This document shows, in pieces, positions 40,604 through 49,818 of a DNA stretch of 64,000 nt; within the stretch, counting starts at the first letter, position 1, and every line of letters starts with the position of its first letter. The position numbers were made by a program, and so were the translations under genes. A model generated the notes under the pieces. That model was given only the letters and a program-made list of their open reading frames with translations, was not told the DNA's origin and did no database searches. Source of the stretch: JALYYC01 sp963795805 (GTDB taxonomy: Bacteria > Chloroflexota > Dormibacteria > CF-121); assembly GCA_963795805.1 (NCBI GenBank), contig CAWCIV010000001.1, positions 124,001-188,000 of the forward strand, read 5' to 3'.

Positions 40604-41859
40604 CGCGCGTGATGCCGGCCTGTCGCTCCTGCGGCGCGGATGGCCTCGAGCTGGTGCTGTCCCTGGGCCGGACACCGCTGGCGAACGCGCTCCTGACCCG
40701 TGAGCAGCTGACCTTGCCCGAGCCGCGCTACCCGCTGGAGCTGGCGTTCTGCCCGGCGTGCACGCTGGTCCAGATCACGGAAACCGTGCCGCCGATGGAG
40801 CTGTTCTCGGATTACCCGTACTTCTCGTCGTTCAGCGACACCATGCTGCGCCACGCGGAGGCGCTGGCCGAGCGGATGAGCGCCGAGCGCCACCTGTCCA
40901 CGGACAGCCTGGTTGTGGAGCTCGCGAGCAACGATGGCTACCTGCTGCAGTACTACCGGCAGCGCGGCATTCCAGTGCTCGGCATCGAGCCGGCGGCCAA
41001 CATCGCCAGGGTGGCCGTGCAGGAGCGCGGGATCCCCACGCTCTGCGAGTTCTTCGGGCGGCGCACCGGCGACCGGCTGCGGGCCGAGGGCCAGACCGCC
41101 GACATCGTCCACGCCCACAACGTGCTGGCGCACGTCGCCGACCTCAACGACTTCGTGAGCGGGATCCATGCCCTGCTGAAGCGATCGGGGGTGGCCATCA
41201 TCGAGGCCCCCTACCTGCGCGACTTGATCGACCATTGCGAGTTCGACACCATCTACCACGAGCACCTCTGCTACTTCTCGCTGACCGCGCTCGTCCGCCT
41301 CTTTCGCCGGCATGGGCTGCTCGTGCACGACGTCGAGCATGTCGCCATCCACGGGGGCTCGTTGCGCCTGACGGTCGGCTCGCTTGATGTGAGCCCGAGC
41401 GCGGCGGTGGGCCAACTGCTGGCCGAGGAAGCGGCGTGGGGTGTCGCGGACGTGGCGACCTACCGATCCTTCGGCGCGCGGGTCGAGCAGCTGAAGGCGT
41501 CGCTGCTTCGCGTGCTGCGCGATCGGAAATCACGCGGCGAGCGGATCGCCGCATACGGCGCCGCCGCCAAGGGCAGCACCCTGCTGAATTACTTCGGCAT
41601 CGGCAAAGACCTCCTCGACTTCGTGGTCGACCGCAGCCCGCACAAGCAGGGCCGCTACATGCCGGGGGTCCACCTCGCGATCAGCCCGCCGGAACGGCTG
41701 CTCGACGACATGCCGGAGAACGTGCTGCTGCTGACCTGGAACTTCAAGGACGAGATCCTGGCGCAGCAGACCGCGTACCGGCAGCGCGGAGGCCGGTTCA
41801 TCATCCCGGTGCCCGAGGTCCGCATCATCGAGCCGGAGCCCGAGCGGAGGGTCGCCTGA
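40600..41859 (+). CDS. NDP-sugar C-methyltransferase (TylC3-like, zinc-binding)
   Basis: 419 residues in the three-part layout of sugar C-methyltransferases. N-terminal zinc domain CRSCGADG with FCPACTLVQI, SAM domain VVELASNDGYLLQYYRQRG, and EAPYLRDLIDHCEFDTIYHE with FAYSL-like region. The C-terminal Rossmann-like domain carries AAYGAAAKGSTLLNYFGIG. It would add a methyl to a ring carbon of the keto sugar from RfbG, giving a branched sugar. Overlaps its neighbours by 4 bp and 1 bp. Confidence 0.88.
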   Translation: MTRVMPACRSCGADGLELVLSLGRTPLANALLTREQLTLPEPRYPLELAFCPACTLVQITETVPPMELFSDYPYFSSFSDTMLRHAEALAERMSAERHLSTDSLVVELASNDGYLLQYYRQRGIPVLGIEPAANIARVAVQERGIPTLCEFFGRRTGDRLRAEGQTADIVHAHNVLAHVADLNDFVSGIHALLKRSGVAIIEAPYLRDLIDHCEFDTIYHEHLCYFSLTALVRLFRRHGLLVHDVEHVAIHGGSLRLTVGSLDVSPSAAVGQLLAEEAAWGVADVATYRSFGARVEQLKASLLRVLRDRKSRGERIAAYGAAAKGSTLLNYFGIGKDLLDFVVDRSPHKQGRYMPGVHLAISPPERLLDDMPENVLLLTWNFKDEILAQQTAYRQRGGRFIIPVPEVRIIEPEPERRVA

Positions 41860-42308
41860 TGATCGATGGCGTGCAGGTCGTGCCGCTCAAGCGGATCCCC
41901 GACGAACGCGGCACCGTCTACCACATGCTGAAGTCGACCGACCCGCACTTCACCGCCTTCGGGGAGATCTATTTCTCGAGCGTGTATCGCGGTGTGGTGA
42001 AGGGCTGGCATCGCCATCGGGAGATGACGCTGAACTATGCCTGCGTCGTCGGACGCATCAAGCTGGTCCTGTTCGACGACCGGCCGGAGTCGCCAACCCG
42101 CGGCACGCTCGCCGAGTTCTTCCTCGGGCCGGATGAGTACTCGCTCGTGGTGATCCCACCCCTGGTCTGGAACGGATTCAAGGGGATGAGCGACCCGCTG
42201 GCGATCGTGGCGAACTGCTGCAGCCACCCCCATGACCCGAAGCGGAGCGAACGCCTCGACCCGTTCGACAACGACATCCCGTATCGCTGGGAGGTCGAGC
42301 ACCGGTGA
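41859..42308 (+). CDS. dTDP-4-dehydrorhamnose 3,5-epimerase (RmlC)-like cupin
   Basis: 149 residues, shorter than RmlC (about 180). Family features: PLKRIPDERGTVYHMLK, SSVYRGVVKGWHRHREM with the catalytic His, and VIPPLVWNGFKGM. Probably epimerises C3 and/or C5 of the CDP-keto sugar, as in branched-sugar pathways. ATG 41859 shares a base with the preceding TGA; the end overlaps the acetyltransferase gene by ATGA-type spacing. Confidence 0.82.
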   Translation: MIDGVQVVPLKRIPDERGTVYHMLKSTDPHFTAFGEIYFSSVYRGVVKGWHRHREMTLNYACVVGRIKLVLFDDRPESPTRGTLAEFFLGPDEYSLVVIPPLVWNGFKGMSDPLAIVANCCSHPHDPKRSERLDPFDNDIPYRWEVEHR

Positions 42309-42958
42309 CGGGGCGGCCGATCATTTTCTGGGGGGCATCCGGTCATGCCAAGGTGCTGAATGAGTGCGTTCAGGACCTGGGTTACCGGCTTGTAGCCCTG
42401 TTCGATAACCAGGCGGGGTTGTCCACACCGATCGCGGGCGTGCCTGTCTACATCGGCTGGAATGGCTTTCAGAACTGGTCCGAGGACCGCCCCGCGGAGG
42501 TCAATTTTCTCATTGCGATCGGCGGCAATCGCGGCAGGGACCGAATGACTCTCGCCGCGCGCTTGATGGGCGAGGGACTGGCCCCGGTCACCCTGGTACA
42601 CAGGACTGCGTTCGTGGCGCGGAGCAGCACTCTCGGCGCTGGTTCCCAGGTATTGGCCGGTGCCACGGTTGGTGTGGAGGCTCGCGTTGGCGACCAGTGC
42701 ATCATCAACACCGGGGCCAGCATCGACCACGAGTGCAAGCTCGGTAACGGGGTACATGTTGCGCCCGGTGCAACCGTCTGTGGCGTGGTTGAAATCGAGG
42801 ACTACGTGCTGATCGGCGCCGGTGCCGTCGTGCTTCCGCGGGTCCGCGTCGGGCAGGGCGCGGTAATTGGTGCCGGCGCAGTAGTGCTGAGCGACGTGCC
42901 CGCGGGCGCCGTCATGGTGGGAAATCCGGCTCGTGTGGTCGAGCGGAAGGCCGCGTGA
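42305..42958 (+). CDS. NeuD-family sugar O/N-acetyltransferase
   Basis: 217 residues. The N-terminal Rossmann-like half starts IIFWGASGHAKVLNECV; the C-terminal left-handed beta-helix has hexapeptide repeats (STLGAGSQVLAGATVGVEA, KLGNGVHVAPGATVCG) and ends GAVMVGNPARVV. Uses acetyl-CoA to modify an amino or hydroxyl group of a nucleotide sugar. It lies next to an aminotransferase gene (GTGA overlap), so N-acetylation of the new amino group is the likely task. Confidence 0.87.
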   Translation: MTGRPIIFWGASGHAKVLNECVQDLGYRLVALFDNQAGLSTPIAGVPVYIGWNGFQNWSEDRPAEVNFLIAIGGNRGRDRMTLAARLMGEGLAPVTLVHRTAFVARSSTLGAGSQVLAGATVGVEARVGDQCIINTGASIDHECKLGNGVHVAPGATVCGVVEIEDYVLIGAGAVVLPRVRVGQGAVIGAGAVVLSDVPAGAVMVGNPARVVERKAA

Positions 42959-44097
42959 GCATGGAGCGCATTCCGGTCGCCGGGCCCTGGATCACTGACA
43001 AGGAAGTCGCCTATGTTTCGGACGCGGTGAGAACCGCCTGGTATGGCGAGGCGAATCGCTACCAACTGCGATTCGAACTGGCCTTCAAGACCTACGTTTC
43101 CCGGCGCTACGCGATGGCCCTGCCCTCGGCGACCTCGGCGATCCACCTGGCCCTCGCCGGACTCGGAATCGGTCCGGGTGACGAAGTCATCGTGCCCGAA
43201 GCGACCTGGATCGCCACCTCGGCGCCGATCAGCTACGTTGGGGCGACCCCGGTATTTGCGGATATCGATCCGCAGTCGTGGTGCCTGAGCCCGGCCTCGT
43301 TTGAGTCCTGCATCACACCGAAGACCCGGGCCGTGATCGTCGTCAACCTCTACGGCGGCATGCCCGACATGGACGCCATTGATGCCATCGCCGACCGGCA
43401 TCGACTGGCCATCATCGAGGACGCGGCCGAGTCCGTCGGGGCCGAATACCGGAGGCGCAAGGCAGGAAGTTTCGGGGCGGCCAGCGTCTTCAGCTTTCAC
43501 GGTTCCAAGACACTGACCACCGGCGAGGGAGGGATGCTGCTCACCGATGATGAGGCGCTCTACCGGCGCGCGCTGGTGCTCCGCGACCACGGCCGCAGGC
43601 CGTCATCGAAGGCCTTCTGGAACCATGAGGTCGCTTTCAAGTACCGGATGTCGAGCCTGCAGGCGGCCCTGGGCCTGGCCCAGATCGAACGCGTAAACGA
43701 ACTCGTCGAGCGCAAGCAGCAAATCTTCGCCTGGTACCGCGAAGCGCTCGATGGCGTCAAGGGCGTCACGCTCAACTACGCCGGGCCGATGGTGGTCAAC
43801 GCCTACTGGATGGTGACGGCGGTCTTCGATCGCGGGCTGGGCCTGGACAAGGAGGCGGTCGGAAAGGCGCTGTCCGATGAGGGCATCGACACCCGTCCGT
43901 TCTTCTACCCGCTCAGCTCACTGCCCGCCTATGCCAGCCTGCCCCAGGCGCGGGAAGCCCCCTCCTGGAACCGCATCGCTTATGACCTCAGTCCCCGCGC
44001 GATCAATCTGCCGAGTGCGCTGAGCCTCACGCGCGGCCAGGTGGACTATGTCTGCGAGCGCTTGGGCCGGCTGTTGCGACGGCAGCAGGCGGCATGA
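42955..44097 (+). CDS. DegT/DnrJ/EryC1-family aminotransferase
   Basis: 380 residues, PLP-dependent sugar aminotransferase. PLP lysine in FSFHGSKTLTTGEGGML; other markers are ALPSATSAIHLALAGLGIG, IIEDAAESVGAEY and YRMSSLQAALGLAQIE. Moves an amino group from glutamate to a keto sugar. GTG 42955 overlaps the acetyltransferase stop; ATG 42961 is an alternative. Its stop overlaps the small gene that follows. Confidence 0.93.
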   Translation: MSMERIPVAGPWITDKEVAYVSDAVRTAWYGEANRYQLRFELAFKTYVSRRYAMALPSATSAIHLALAGLGIGPGDEVIVPEATWIATSAPISYVGATPVFADIDPQSWCLSPASFESCITPKTRAVIVVNLYGGMPDMDAIDAIADRHRLAIIEDAAESVGAEYRRRKAGSFGAASVFSFHGSKTLTTGEGGMLLTDDEALYRRALVLRDHGRRPSSKAFWNHEVAFKYRMSSLQAALGLAQIERVNELVERKQQIFAWYREALDGVKGVTLNYAGPMVVNAYWMVTAVFDRGLGLDKEAVGKALSDEGIDTRPFFYPLSSLPAYASLPQAREAPSWNRIAYDLSPRAINLPSALSLTRGQVDYVCERLGRLLRRQQAA

Positions 44098-44246
44098 AGG
44101 GCGCCCTCTTACGGCTGATGCGGTTCGCGGACGCGTTCTACGAGACCCACCATTACGACGCGGCACGCCGGCCGGAACGGTTCAGCATGGGCCGGCACTC
44201 TTATTCGGTGCCGCGGGTGATCGCTTACGAGTGGGACACGGCGTGA
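44094..44246 (+). pseudogene. N-terminal fragment of a CatB/Vat-type acetyltransferase
   Basis: 50 residues. ERFSMGRHSYSVPRVIAYEWD matches the start of hexapeptide acetyltransferases of the Vat/CatB type (where GRH-x-Y-x-x-P precedes the beta-helix), but the beta-helix and active-site His are absent. ATG 44094 overlaps the aminotransferase stop and the TGA forms a GTGA with the flippase start, so the spacing looks normal. Either a clean deletion removed the rest or a short peptide has been kept for translational coupling. Confidence 0.6.
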
Positions 44247-45775
44247 CCGCCGCCCCTCGCTCGCGCCTGCTGCCGAACATCGCGGCCAACCTCGGCGGAC
44301 AGTTCATCCTGCTCGTCCTCGGGGTAGTCGCGGTCAAGCTCGTTTATGGTCGTTTGGGCCAGGACGCGCTCGGCATCGTGCTCTTCGTGCAGACGCTGAA
44401 CCTGGTGCTCGCCGGTGTCCTCGACCTGGGCGTTTCGTCGGTGACGGTCCGGGAGGTCGCCGCCCACGCGGACGACGACGCGGGCTACGTCCGCGGGCTG
44501 GTACGGACCGCCTCGTCGCTCTACTGGGTCGTCTTCGCGCTGGTGGCCGTCGCGCTCCTCCTCGCGGCCCCCTGGATTGTCACCCACTGGCTGCGGCTGC
44601 ACGTGATGGACCCGGCGACCGCGACCGGGGTCATTCGCCTGCTCGGCGTGGCGGCGCTTACCGCCCTGCCCAGGGCGCTTTACACGAGCCTGTTCCGCGG
44701 GCTGCAGCGGATGACGCTCAGCAATGGGATCGACGTGGCCACCGGCCTGCTTCAGCAGGTCGGGACGGTCGTCATCCTGGCGAGGGGTGGTGGATTGTCC
44801 CTGGTCGTGACCTGGCTCGCCGTCGGTTACGTGGCCGCGATCATCGCCGATGTCCTGGTCCTGCGGCTCTTCCTTGGCTGGTCCTCCCTGATCCCGGGTT
44901 GGTCCGCGTCGGCGGTCCGTCGCAATCTATGGTTCTCGGCGCACATGACCTTCATCTCCGCGGTGGGCGCCATCCTCACGTACCTCGACAAGCTGGTGGT
45001 GAGCGCGCTGCTGCCGATCGCGACGCTCGGCTCCTACGCCTTCACCAGCTCGCTCATCGCGCGCGGCGCGGTGGTCTCCACCGCAGTCGCCGACGCGGCC
45101 TACCCATCCATGTCCAGCCTGGCCCATCGCGACCGGCCGGCGCTGCTCGCCCAGTACCGAACGCTGCAGGAGCTCGTCTGCTTTCTGACGGTGCCGGTCT
45201 TCGCGGGCCTCGCCCTGCTCTCGCTGCCGCTCCTCAGAGCCGTCTTCGGTGCCACCGTGGCGCAGACGCTGCTCTTTCCGGCTGTCGCGCTCTGCGTTGG
45301 CTATTACCTCAACGGTACCTTGATGATCCCCTACCTGCACTCGCTGGCCGTTGGCAAGCCGGAGATCACCTCACACCTCAGCGCCATGGCCCTGATCGTG
45401 GTCGTTCCCGTCACGATCGGTTCGGTGATGGCAGTCGGGGTGACGGGCGCCGCCTTTGGCTACCTCGCATACAAGGTCTTCTTCTACCTCGTGGGCGTCC
45501 CCCGCTATTGTCGCGAGTGCCTCCGAATCCCGGTGCTATCCTGGTATGGGCCGGTTGTCCGAGCGGTGGTGCTGGGCGTGGCGACCTATGGGGTCGCGGC
45601 CGCGGTTCTGGCGCTGCTCAAGCAGGTGGAGTGGCCGGCCGTCAGCGGCGCGGTGATCGTCGCATCGGTGGTCTTCGCGCTGGCGGCATACCGCCTGGTC
45701 GATCCGGCGCTGCGTGAGGCGGTCAAGAACTTGAGGCGGGGTAAGGCGCCGTGGGTGATAGCGCGTGCCGCCTGA
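44243..45775 (+). CDS. Polysaccharide flippase (Wzx-like, MOP superfamily)
   Basis: 510 residues from GTG 44243, with about 12-14 membrane helices. N-terminus LLPNIAANLGGQFILLVLGV and GRLGQDALGIVLFVQTLNLV are typical of the polysaccharide transporter family, as is LYTSLFRGLQRMTLSNGID. Probably flips undecaprenyl-linked oligosaccharide across the membrane. No Wzy-type polymerase is evident in the operon. The start is set by the overlap with the preceding small gene. Confidence 0.87.
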   Translation: MTAAPRSRLLPNIAANLGGQFILLVLGVVAVKLVYGRLGQDALGIVLFVQTLNLVLAGVLDLGVSSVTVREVAAHADDDAGYVRGLVRTASSLYWVVFALVAVALLLAAPWIVTHWLRLHVMDPATATGVIRLLGVAALTALPRALYTSLFRGLQRMTLSNGIDVATGLLQQVGTVVILARGGGLSLVVTWLAVGYVAAIIADVLVLRLFLGWSSLIPGWSASAVRRNLWFSAHMTFISAVGAILTYLDKLVVSALLPIATLGSYAFTSSLIARGAVVSTAVADAAYPSMSSLAHRDRPALLAQYRTLQELVCFLTVPVFAGLALLSLPLLRAVFGATVAQTLLFPAVALCVGYYLNGTLMIPYLHSLAVGKPEITSHLSAMALIVVVPVTIGSVMAVGVTGAAFGYLAYKVFFYLVGVPRYCRECLRIPVLSWYGPVVRAVVLGVATYGVAAAVLALLKQVEWPAVSGAVIVASVVFALAAYRLVDPALREAVKNLRRGKAPWVIARAA

Positions 45776-46997
45776 GGTGAGGCTCAGGGTCCTGATCCCG
45801 ACGCGGAATCGCGCCGCGCTGGCCGTGGCCGCGGTCAAGTCTGTGATCAGTGAGGGCGTGCAGGCCACGGTGGTGGTCTCGGACAACTCGACACGTGATG
45901 AGGAACGGGAGGCGCTCTCCAGTTTTTGCGCCACGCAGGACCCCCGCCTGGTGGAGCTTTTACGTCCGCCGGCGTCCATGAGCATGAGCGACCACTGGGA
46001 GTGGGCGATGAGCGCAACTCTGAACCGCCCCGCTGCCTCCCATTACACCGTGCTGACCGACCGCATGATCTTCAAACCAGGCCAGCTGCGCGAGTTGATG
46101 GAACAGGTGGCGCGGTTTCCGCAGGAAGTGGTGAGCTACAACTACGACAAGCTGGACGACAGCGCGGCCCCCTTTCACCTCGAGCTGGAACCCTGGAGTG
46201 GGAAGCTGCTGTCTCTCGACGCGGCTCACCTGCTGCGCCTGGCCTCCCGTGGCGTCTACTCCAACGCTTTTCCCCGGATGCTCAACACGGCCGTCCCGCG
46301 AACCGTATTGGAAACGATCAGGCGTCGATTCAAAACCGTCTTCGCGTCCATCTCACCGGATGTCTGCTTTGCCTACCGTTGCCTGGCGGTGGTCGACCGG
46401 CTCCTTTACTTCGACAAGGCCGTGTTGCTTCAATACGCGGTCAGCCGCAGCCAGGGCCTGAACTACGCGCGCGGCATCCGGGCGCCCGAGGTCGTGGACT
46501 TCGCCGCCATGCTCGGAGGTGATAAGCCGAATTTCGCTTTCGCGCCGATCCCCTCTTTGCAGACGGTGGGGAATGCGAGCTTTCACGAGTATGCATTCGT
46601 TCGGGCCGAGGCTCAATCGGAGAAGTTTCCCGAGATCGATCGATGGAATTACCTTGGCTCGATGGCCTGGGACTCTCGCGAACTCAAGGACAGGCGCTGG
46701 GCGGCCGAGGTCCTGAAACTGCTCGAAGCCCAGGGCTGGACTCGATGGGACAATCTCCGCTGGCTGCTGGAGCGCGCCGTGCCCGCCGGCTTGCACGATC
46801 CCGCGCGCCTGCTCCGGCCGATCCTGAAACGCCTCTCGCCCGGCTTTTCGGAGGAGCAGCAGGCTTTCGACTACGCCACCCGGCACCCCCGGCGCAGGAG
46901 CCGGTCGCTTGCCCACCAGTGGCAGTTGCGGCCGCTGGCGCTCGGCGGCAGTCCGGTCGCAAAGAACGACGGCGTGGGGGCGTTGATGCCTCAATGA
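45765..46997 (+). CDS. Glycosyltransferase family 2-like protein
   Basis: 410 residues. LRVLIPTRNRAALAVAAVKS and VVVSDNSTRDEEREAL form the GT-A nucleotide-binding start; the expected DxD appears degraded around YTVLTDRMIFK. The C-terminal 200 residues are unlike common GT2 enzymes. It probably adds one sugar of the repeat unit. GTG 45765 overlaps the flippase by 11 bp; its end overlaps rfbF by 4 bp. Confidence 0.72.
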   Translation: MPPEVRLRVLIPTRNRAALAVAAVKSVISEGVQATVVVSDNSTRDEEREALSSFCATQDPRLVELLRPPASMSMSDHWEWAMSATLNRPAASHYTVLTDRMIFKPGQLRELMEQVARFPQEVVSYNYDKLDDSAAPFHLELEPWSGKLLSLDAAHLLRLASRGVYSNAFPRMLNTAVPRTVLETIRRRFKTVFASISPDVCFAYRCLAVVDRLLYFDKAVLLQYAVSRSQGLNYARGIRAPEVVDFAAMLGGDKPNFAFAPIPSLQTVGNASFHEYAFVRAEAQSEKFPEIDRWNYLGSMAWDSRELKDRRWAAEVLKLLEAQGWTRWDNLRWLLERAVPAGLHDPARLLRPILKRLSPGFSEEQQAFDYATRHPRRRSRSLAHQWQLRPLALGGSPVAKNDGVGALMPQ

Positions 46998-47791
46998 AGG
47001 TTGTAATCCTGTGCGGTGGCAAGGGAACGCGGCTCCGGGAGGAGACGGAGTACCGTCCGAAGCCGCTGGTGCCAATCGGGAACCGCCCGATTCTCTGGCA
47101 CATCATGAGGCACTATGCCGCCGCCGGCTTCACCGATTTCGTCCTGGCGCTTGGCTACAAGGGCGAGATGATCAAGGACTACTTCGTGAACTATGACCTG
47201 CTCAACAATGACTTCACGCTGGACATGACCACCAGGGCCATGACTCCGCTGGCCGCGGGCGACAGCGAGAACTGGCGGATTACGTTCGTTGATACCGGTC
47301 CGGAGACGATGACCGGCGGCCGCCTGAAGCGGCTGGCGCCGCTGCTGCGCGATGAGGAGCGCTTCCTTTTCACCTACGGGGACGGCGTGACGGACCTCGA
47401 CATCCAGGCAACGGTCGACTTTCAGCAGCGCTCAGGCTGCGCCGCCGTGGTTACCGGAGTGCGACCGCTCACCCGCTTCGGCGAGCTTGGTGTCAGCGGT
47501 GACCGGGTGATCAATTTTGTCGAGAAGCCGGTCAGCGCCAGCAGCTGGATCAATGGCGGCTACTTCGTCATGACCCCTCGCGTTTTCGATTACATCGCCG
47601 GGGATTCGACCGCGTTGGAGGCGGCGCCGATGGAGCAGCTGGCTTCGGACGGACAGCTGGCCGTTTACAAGCACGAGGGCTTCTGGGGCTGCATGGATAC
47701 GCCGCGCGACATGCAGTGGCTGAATGAGCAATGGGAGAGCGGTAAGGCGCCGTGGCTGGCCGGGCCGCGCGACCGGCGCCACGCGGCATGA
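46994..47791 (+). CDS. rfbF: Glucose-1-phosphate cytidylyltransferase
   Basis: 265 residues. The N-terminal ILCGGKGTRLREETEYRPK with KPLVPIGNRPILWHIM is the RfbF form of the nucleotidyltransferase signature; FLFTYGDGVTDLDI, FGELGVSGDRVINFVEKP and EGFWGCMDTPRDMQWLNEQW are also typical. Makes CDP-glucose from CTP, the substrate of RfbG at 39.6 kb. Both ends overlap neighbours by 4 bp. Confidence 0.93.
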   Translation: MKVVILCGGKGTRLREETEYRPKPLVPIGNRPILWHIMRHYAAAGFTDFVLALGYKGEMIKDYFVNYDLLNNDFTLDMTTRAMTPLAAGDSENWRITFVDTGPETMTGGRLKRLAPLLRDEERFLFTYGDGVTDLDIQATVDFQQRSGCAAVVTGVRPLTRFGELGVSGDRVINFVEKPVSASSWINGGYFVMTPRVFDYIAGDSTALEAAPMEQLASDGQLAVYKHEGFWGCMDTPRDMQWLNEQWESGKAPWLAGPRDRRHAA

Positions 47792-48609
47792 CTGAGATCG
47801 AGCAGCTCGCCAGGGCCAGCGCGACTCGCGCGGTACGACGACTGCTGCCGGACGAGACGAGGCGGGCGATGCGGTTCCGGCTTGTGGCCAACCGCGTCAC
47901 GCGGCGGCTCTATGACGACTGGCCCGAGCTGGACATGGTCGAGGCGCGGGTGCGCCGCGGGTCAGTGGACACGGACCTGACCCGCGGCATGACCGAGCGC
48001 GTCGTCGAGGTCCCCTGGGTGCTCGCGCACTACAAGGGCGAGCGGCGCGTGCTCGACATCGGGCCGGCGTTCGCGCTGCCGCTCTACGTTCGGCACCTCA
48101 CGCGGTTGGGAATTCCGGAACTGCATGGCATCGACCTGGCGCCGGTCCGCGTCCCCGGGATGGCGATGACGCACGCCGATGTCCGGCACACGCCCTTCGC
48201 CGACGGCACCTTCGACCTGATCACCTGCGTCTCGACCCTGGAGCACATCGGACGTGACAACGCCCACTACCTCGTGTCGGCGGCGACCGATGTCGAGGAG
48301 GGCGACCTGGCGACGCTGCGCGAACTGAGCCGGATCCTGCAGCCGGCGGGGCGCATCCTGATCACCGTCCCCTTCGGCCGTCTCGACATCCAGTCGTGGC
48401 AGAAGCAGTACGACCTCGACGCCTGGCAGACGCTGCTGCATCGTGCCGCGCTGCGCGCCCTCGAAACCGAGTTCTACGGCTACAGCCCGACCGCCGGCTG
48501 GCGCCGCGTCAGCGACCCCGCCACGCTCGCCGGCAACGAGTACCGGCAGGCAGGCGCGCCGGGCGCGACCGCGGTGTGCTGCGCCGTTCTCAGCCACATC
48601 CAGGGCTGA
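47788..48609 (+). CDS. Class I SAM-dependent methyltransferase
   Basis: 273 residues. Motif I VLDIGPAFALPLYVRHL, then GIDLAPVRVPGMAM, FDLITCVSTLEHIGRDN and LQPAGRILITVPFG, a Methyltransf_11-type domain. Position at the end of the sugar operon suggests O-methylation of the polysaccharide or of a nucleotide sugar. The last 20 bp overlap the convergent glycosyltransferase gene. Confidence 0.83.
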   Translation: MTEIEQLARASATRAVRRLLPDETRRAMRFRLVANRVTRRLYDDWPELDMVEARVRRGSVDTDLTRGMTERVVEVPWVLAHYKGERRVLDIGPAFALPLYVRHLTRLGIPELHGIDLAPVRVPGMAMTHADVRHTPFADGTFDLITCVSTLEHIGRDNAHYLVSAATDVEEGDLATLRELSRILQPAGRILITVPFGRLDIQSWQKQYDLDAWQTLLHRAALRALETEFYGYSPTAGWRRVSDPATLAGNEYRQAGAPGATAVCCAVLSHIQG

Positions 48610-49744
48610 CGTTGGGCCCGCTCGCGGCGGGTTGGCGCAGCGTCTCGCGGAGGATCGCGGCGCTGCTCGACCAATCGTGATGCCGCTTGATATAGGCGCG
48701 GCCATCGGCCGCGAGCGCGCGACGCCGCGGCGGATCGTGAAGGAGCGAGGCGCAGGCGGCGACGAACGCGCTCGGGTCGTCGGCCACGACAGCGGGATGG
48801 TCGGCAAAGAGCCCGGCGGCAACGGGCGTGGTGCAGACCACCGGCAGGCCGGCTGCCATCGATTCAAGCACCTTGAACTGGGTCCCGCGGGCCTCGAGCA
48901 GGGGGGCGATCGCGATCGTCGCCGCCTGGTAATGGGGCAGGATGTCCGGCACGTTGGCGAAGACGTCCGTGTTGCGGCTGGGGGGAAGGCGCTCGGCGCC
49001 ATAACCGACGATGCGCAAGCGCGTCGCCTCCGACTGAAGCGCGGGCCAGGCGCCCGCGCGGAACCAGTCGATGGCGTGGCGGTTCGGTGGATACCGAAGG
49101 CTGCCGACAAAGAGGATGGTGTTCGAGCCGTCGGCCGCGCCGGGGCCGACCTCGCCGAAACGGCGATCGACCCCATGCGGGACGACGTGAATGCGGCCCG
49201 CATCAGCCCCATGATCGACCAGCCAGCGACGGTCGGTCTCGCAGGCAAGCACGACGTGGTGGTCCTGGGCGAGGCGCAGCTCGGCCGCGAGGATCCCGGC
49301 GCTGGTCAGGCGATCGCCGTCGAGCGTGCGAACGCGGCTGCGCACGTCGATCAGGTCGAGGACGGTTCGATGGTGGAGCGGCGCGATGCAGCCGCCGCTC
49401 GTCCCGAGCAGGAGCACCGGAACATCGGGCCGCTGCTTTGCGGCAGATTGAACGGCCTCCCGCCAGCGTGGCGTCGCGCGGCGGCCGAACGCCGAAGGGC
49501 GGCCGCGCAGCGCCAGCAGTCCGGCGCGCGCCGTGACCTCGGCCCGGGAGGTCGGGATCACCTCGAGCGTGGCAAAGAGGCGGTCGAAGGCCGGCTCGCG
49601 CCGTTCGCCCAGGGAGCGCATGAAGCCGAGGACGCCATGGAGCTGGTCAAGGCACGCCAGCTCGGCGAGGAGGGCCGACCAGCGGACTTTGTCACCGTCG
49701 ATCGGGGGTCTCGGATAGGCGGGGGAGGCGACGATCACCGGCAT
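48590..49744 (-). CDS. Glycosyltransferase family 4
   Basis: 384 residues. N-terminal ASPAYPRPPIDGDKVRWSAL, then VVPHGVDRRFGEV, TILFVGSLRYPPNRHAIDWF and EARGTQFKVLESMAAGLPVV, the GT4 donor-binding region found in TuaH/WcaI-like enzymes. Acceptor unknown. It is alone on the reverse strand between two forward sets. Confidence 0.87.
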   Translation of the reverse strand: MPVIVASPAYPRPPIDGDKVRWSALLAELACLDQLHGVLGFMRSLGERREPAFDRLFATLEVIPTSRAEVTARAGLLALRGRPSAFGRRATPRWREAVQSAAKQRPDVPVLLLGTSGGCIAPLHHRTVLDLIDVRSRVRTLDGDRLTSAGILAAELRLAQDHHVVLACETDRRWLVDHGADAGRIHVVPHGVDRRFGEVGPGAADGSNTILFVGSLRYPPNRHAIDWFRAGAWPALQSEATRLRIVGYGAERLPPSRNTDVFANVPDILPHYQAATIAIAPLLEARGTQFKVLESMAAGLPVVCTTPVAAGLFADHPAVVADDPSAFVAACASLLHDPPRRRALAADGRAYIKRHHDWSSSAAILRETLRQPAASGPNVSPGCG

Positions 49745-49818
49745 ACGGCGATGGACTATACGCCGGAGCGGCCGGCATCGCCTGAAAGCATGCCCGGCCG
49801 GGGGCAGTTGTAACCCCA

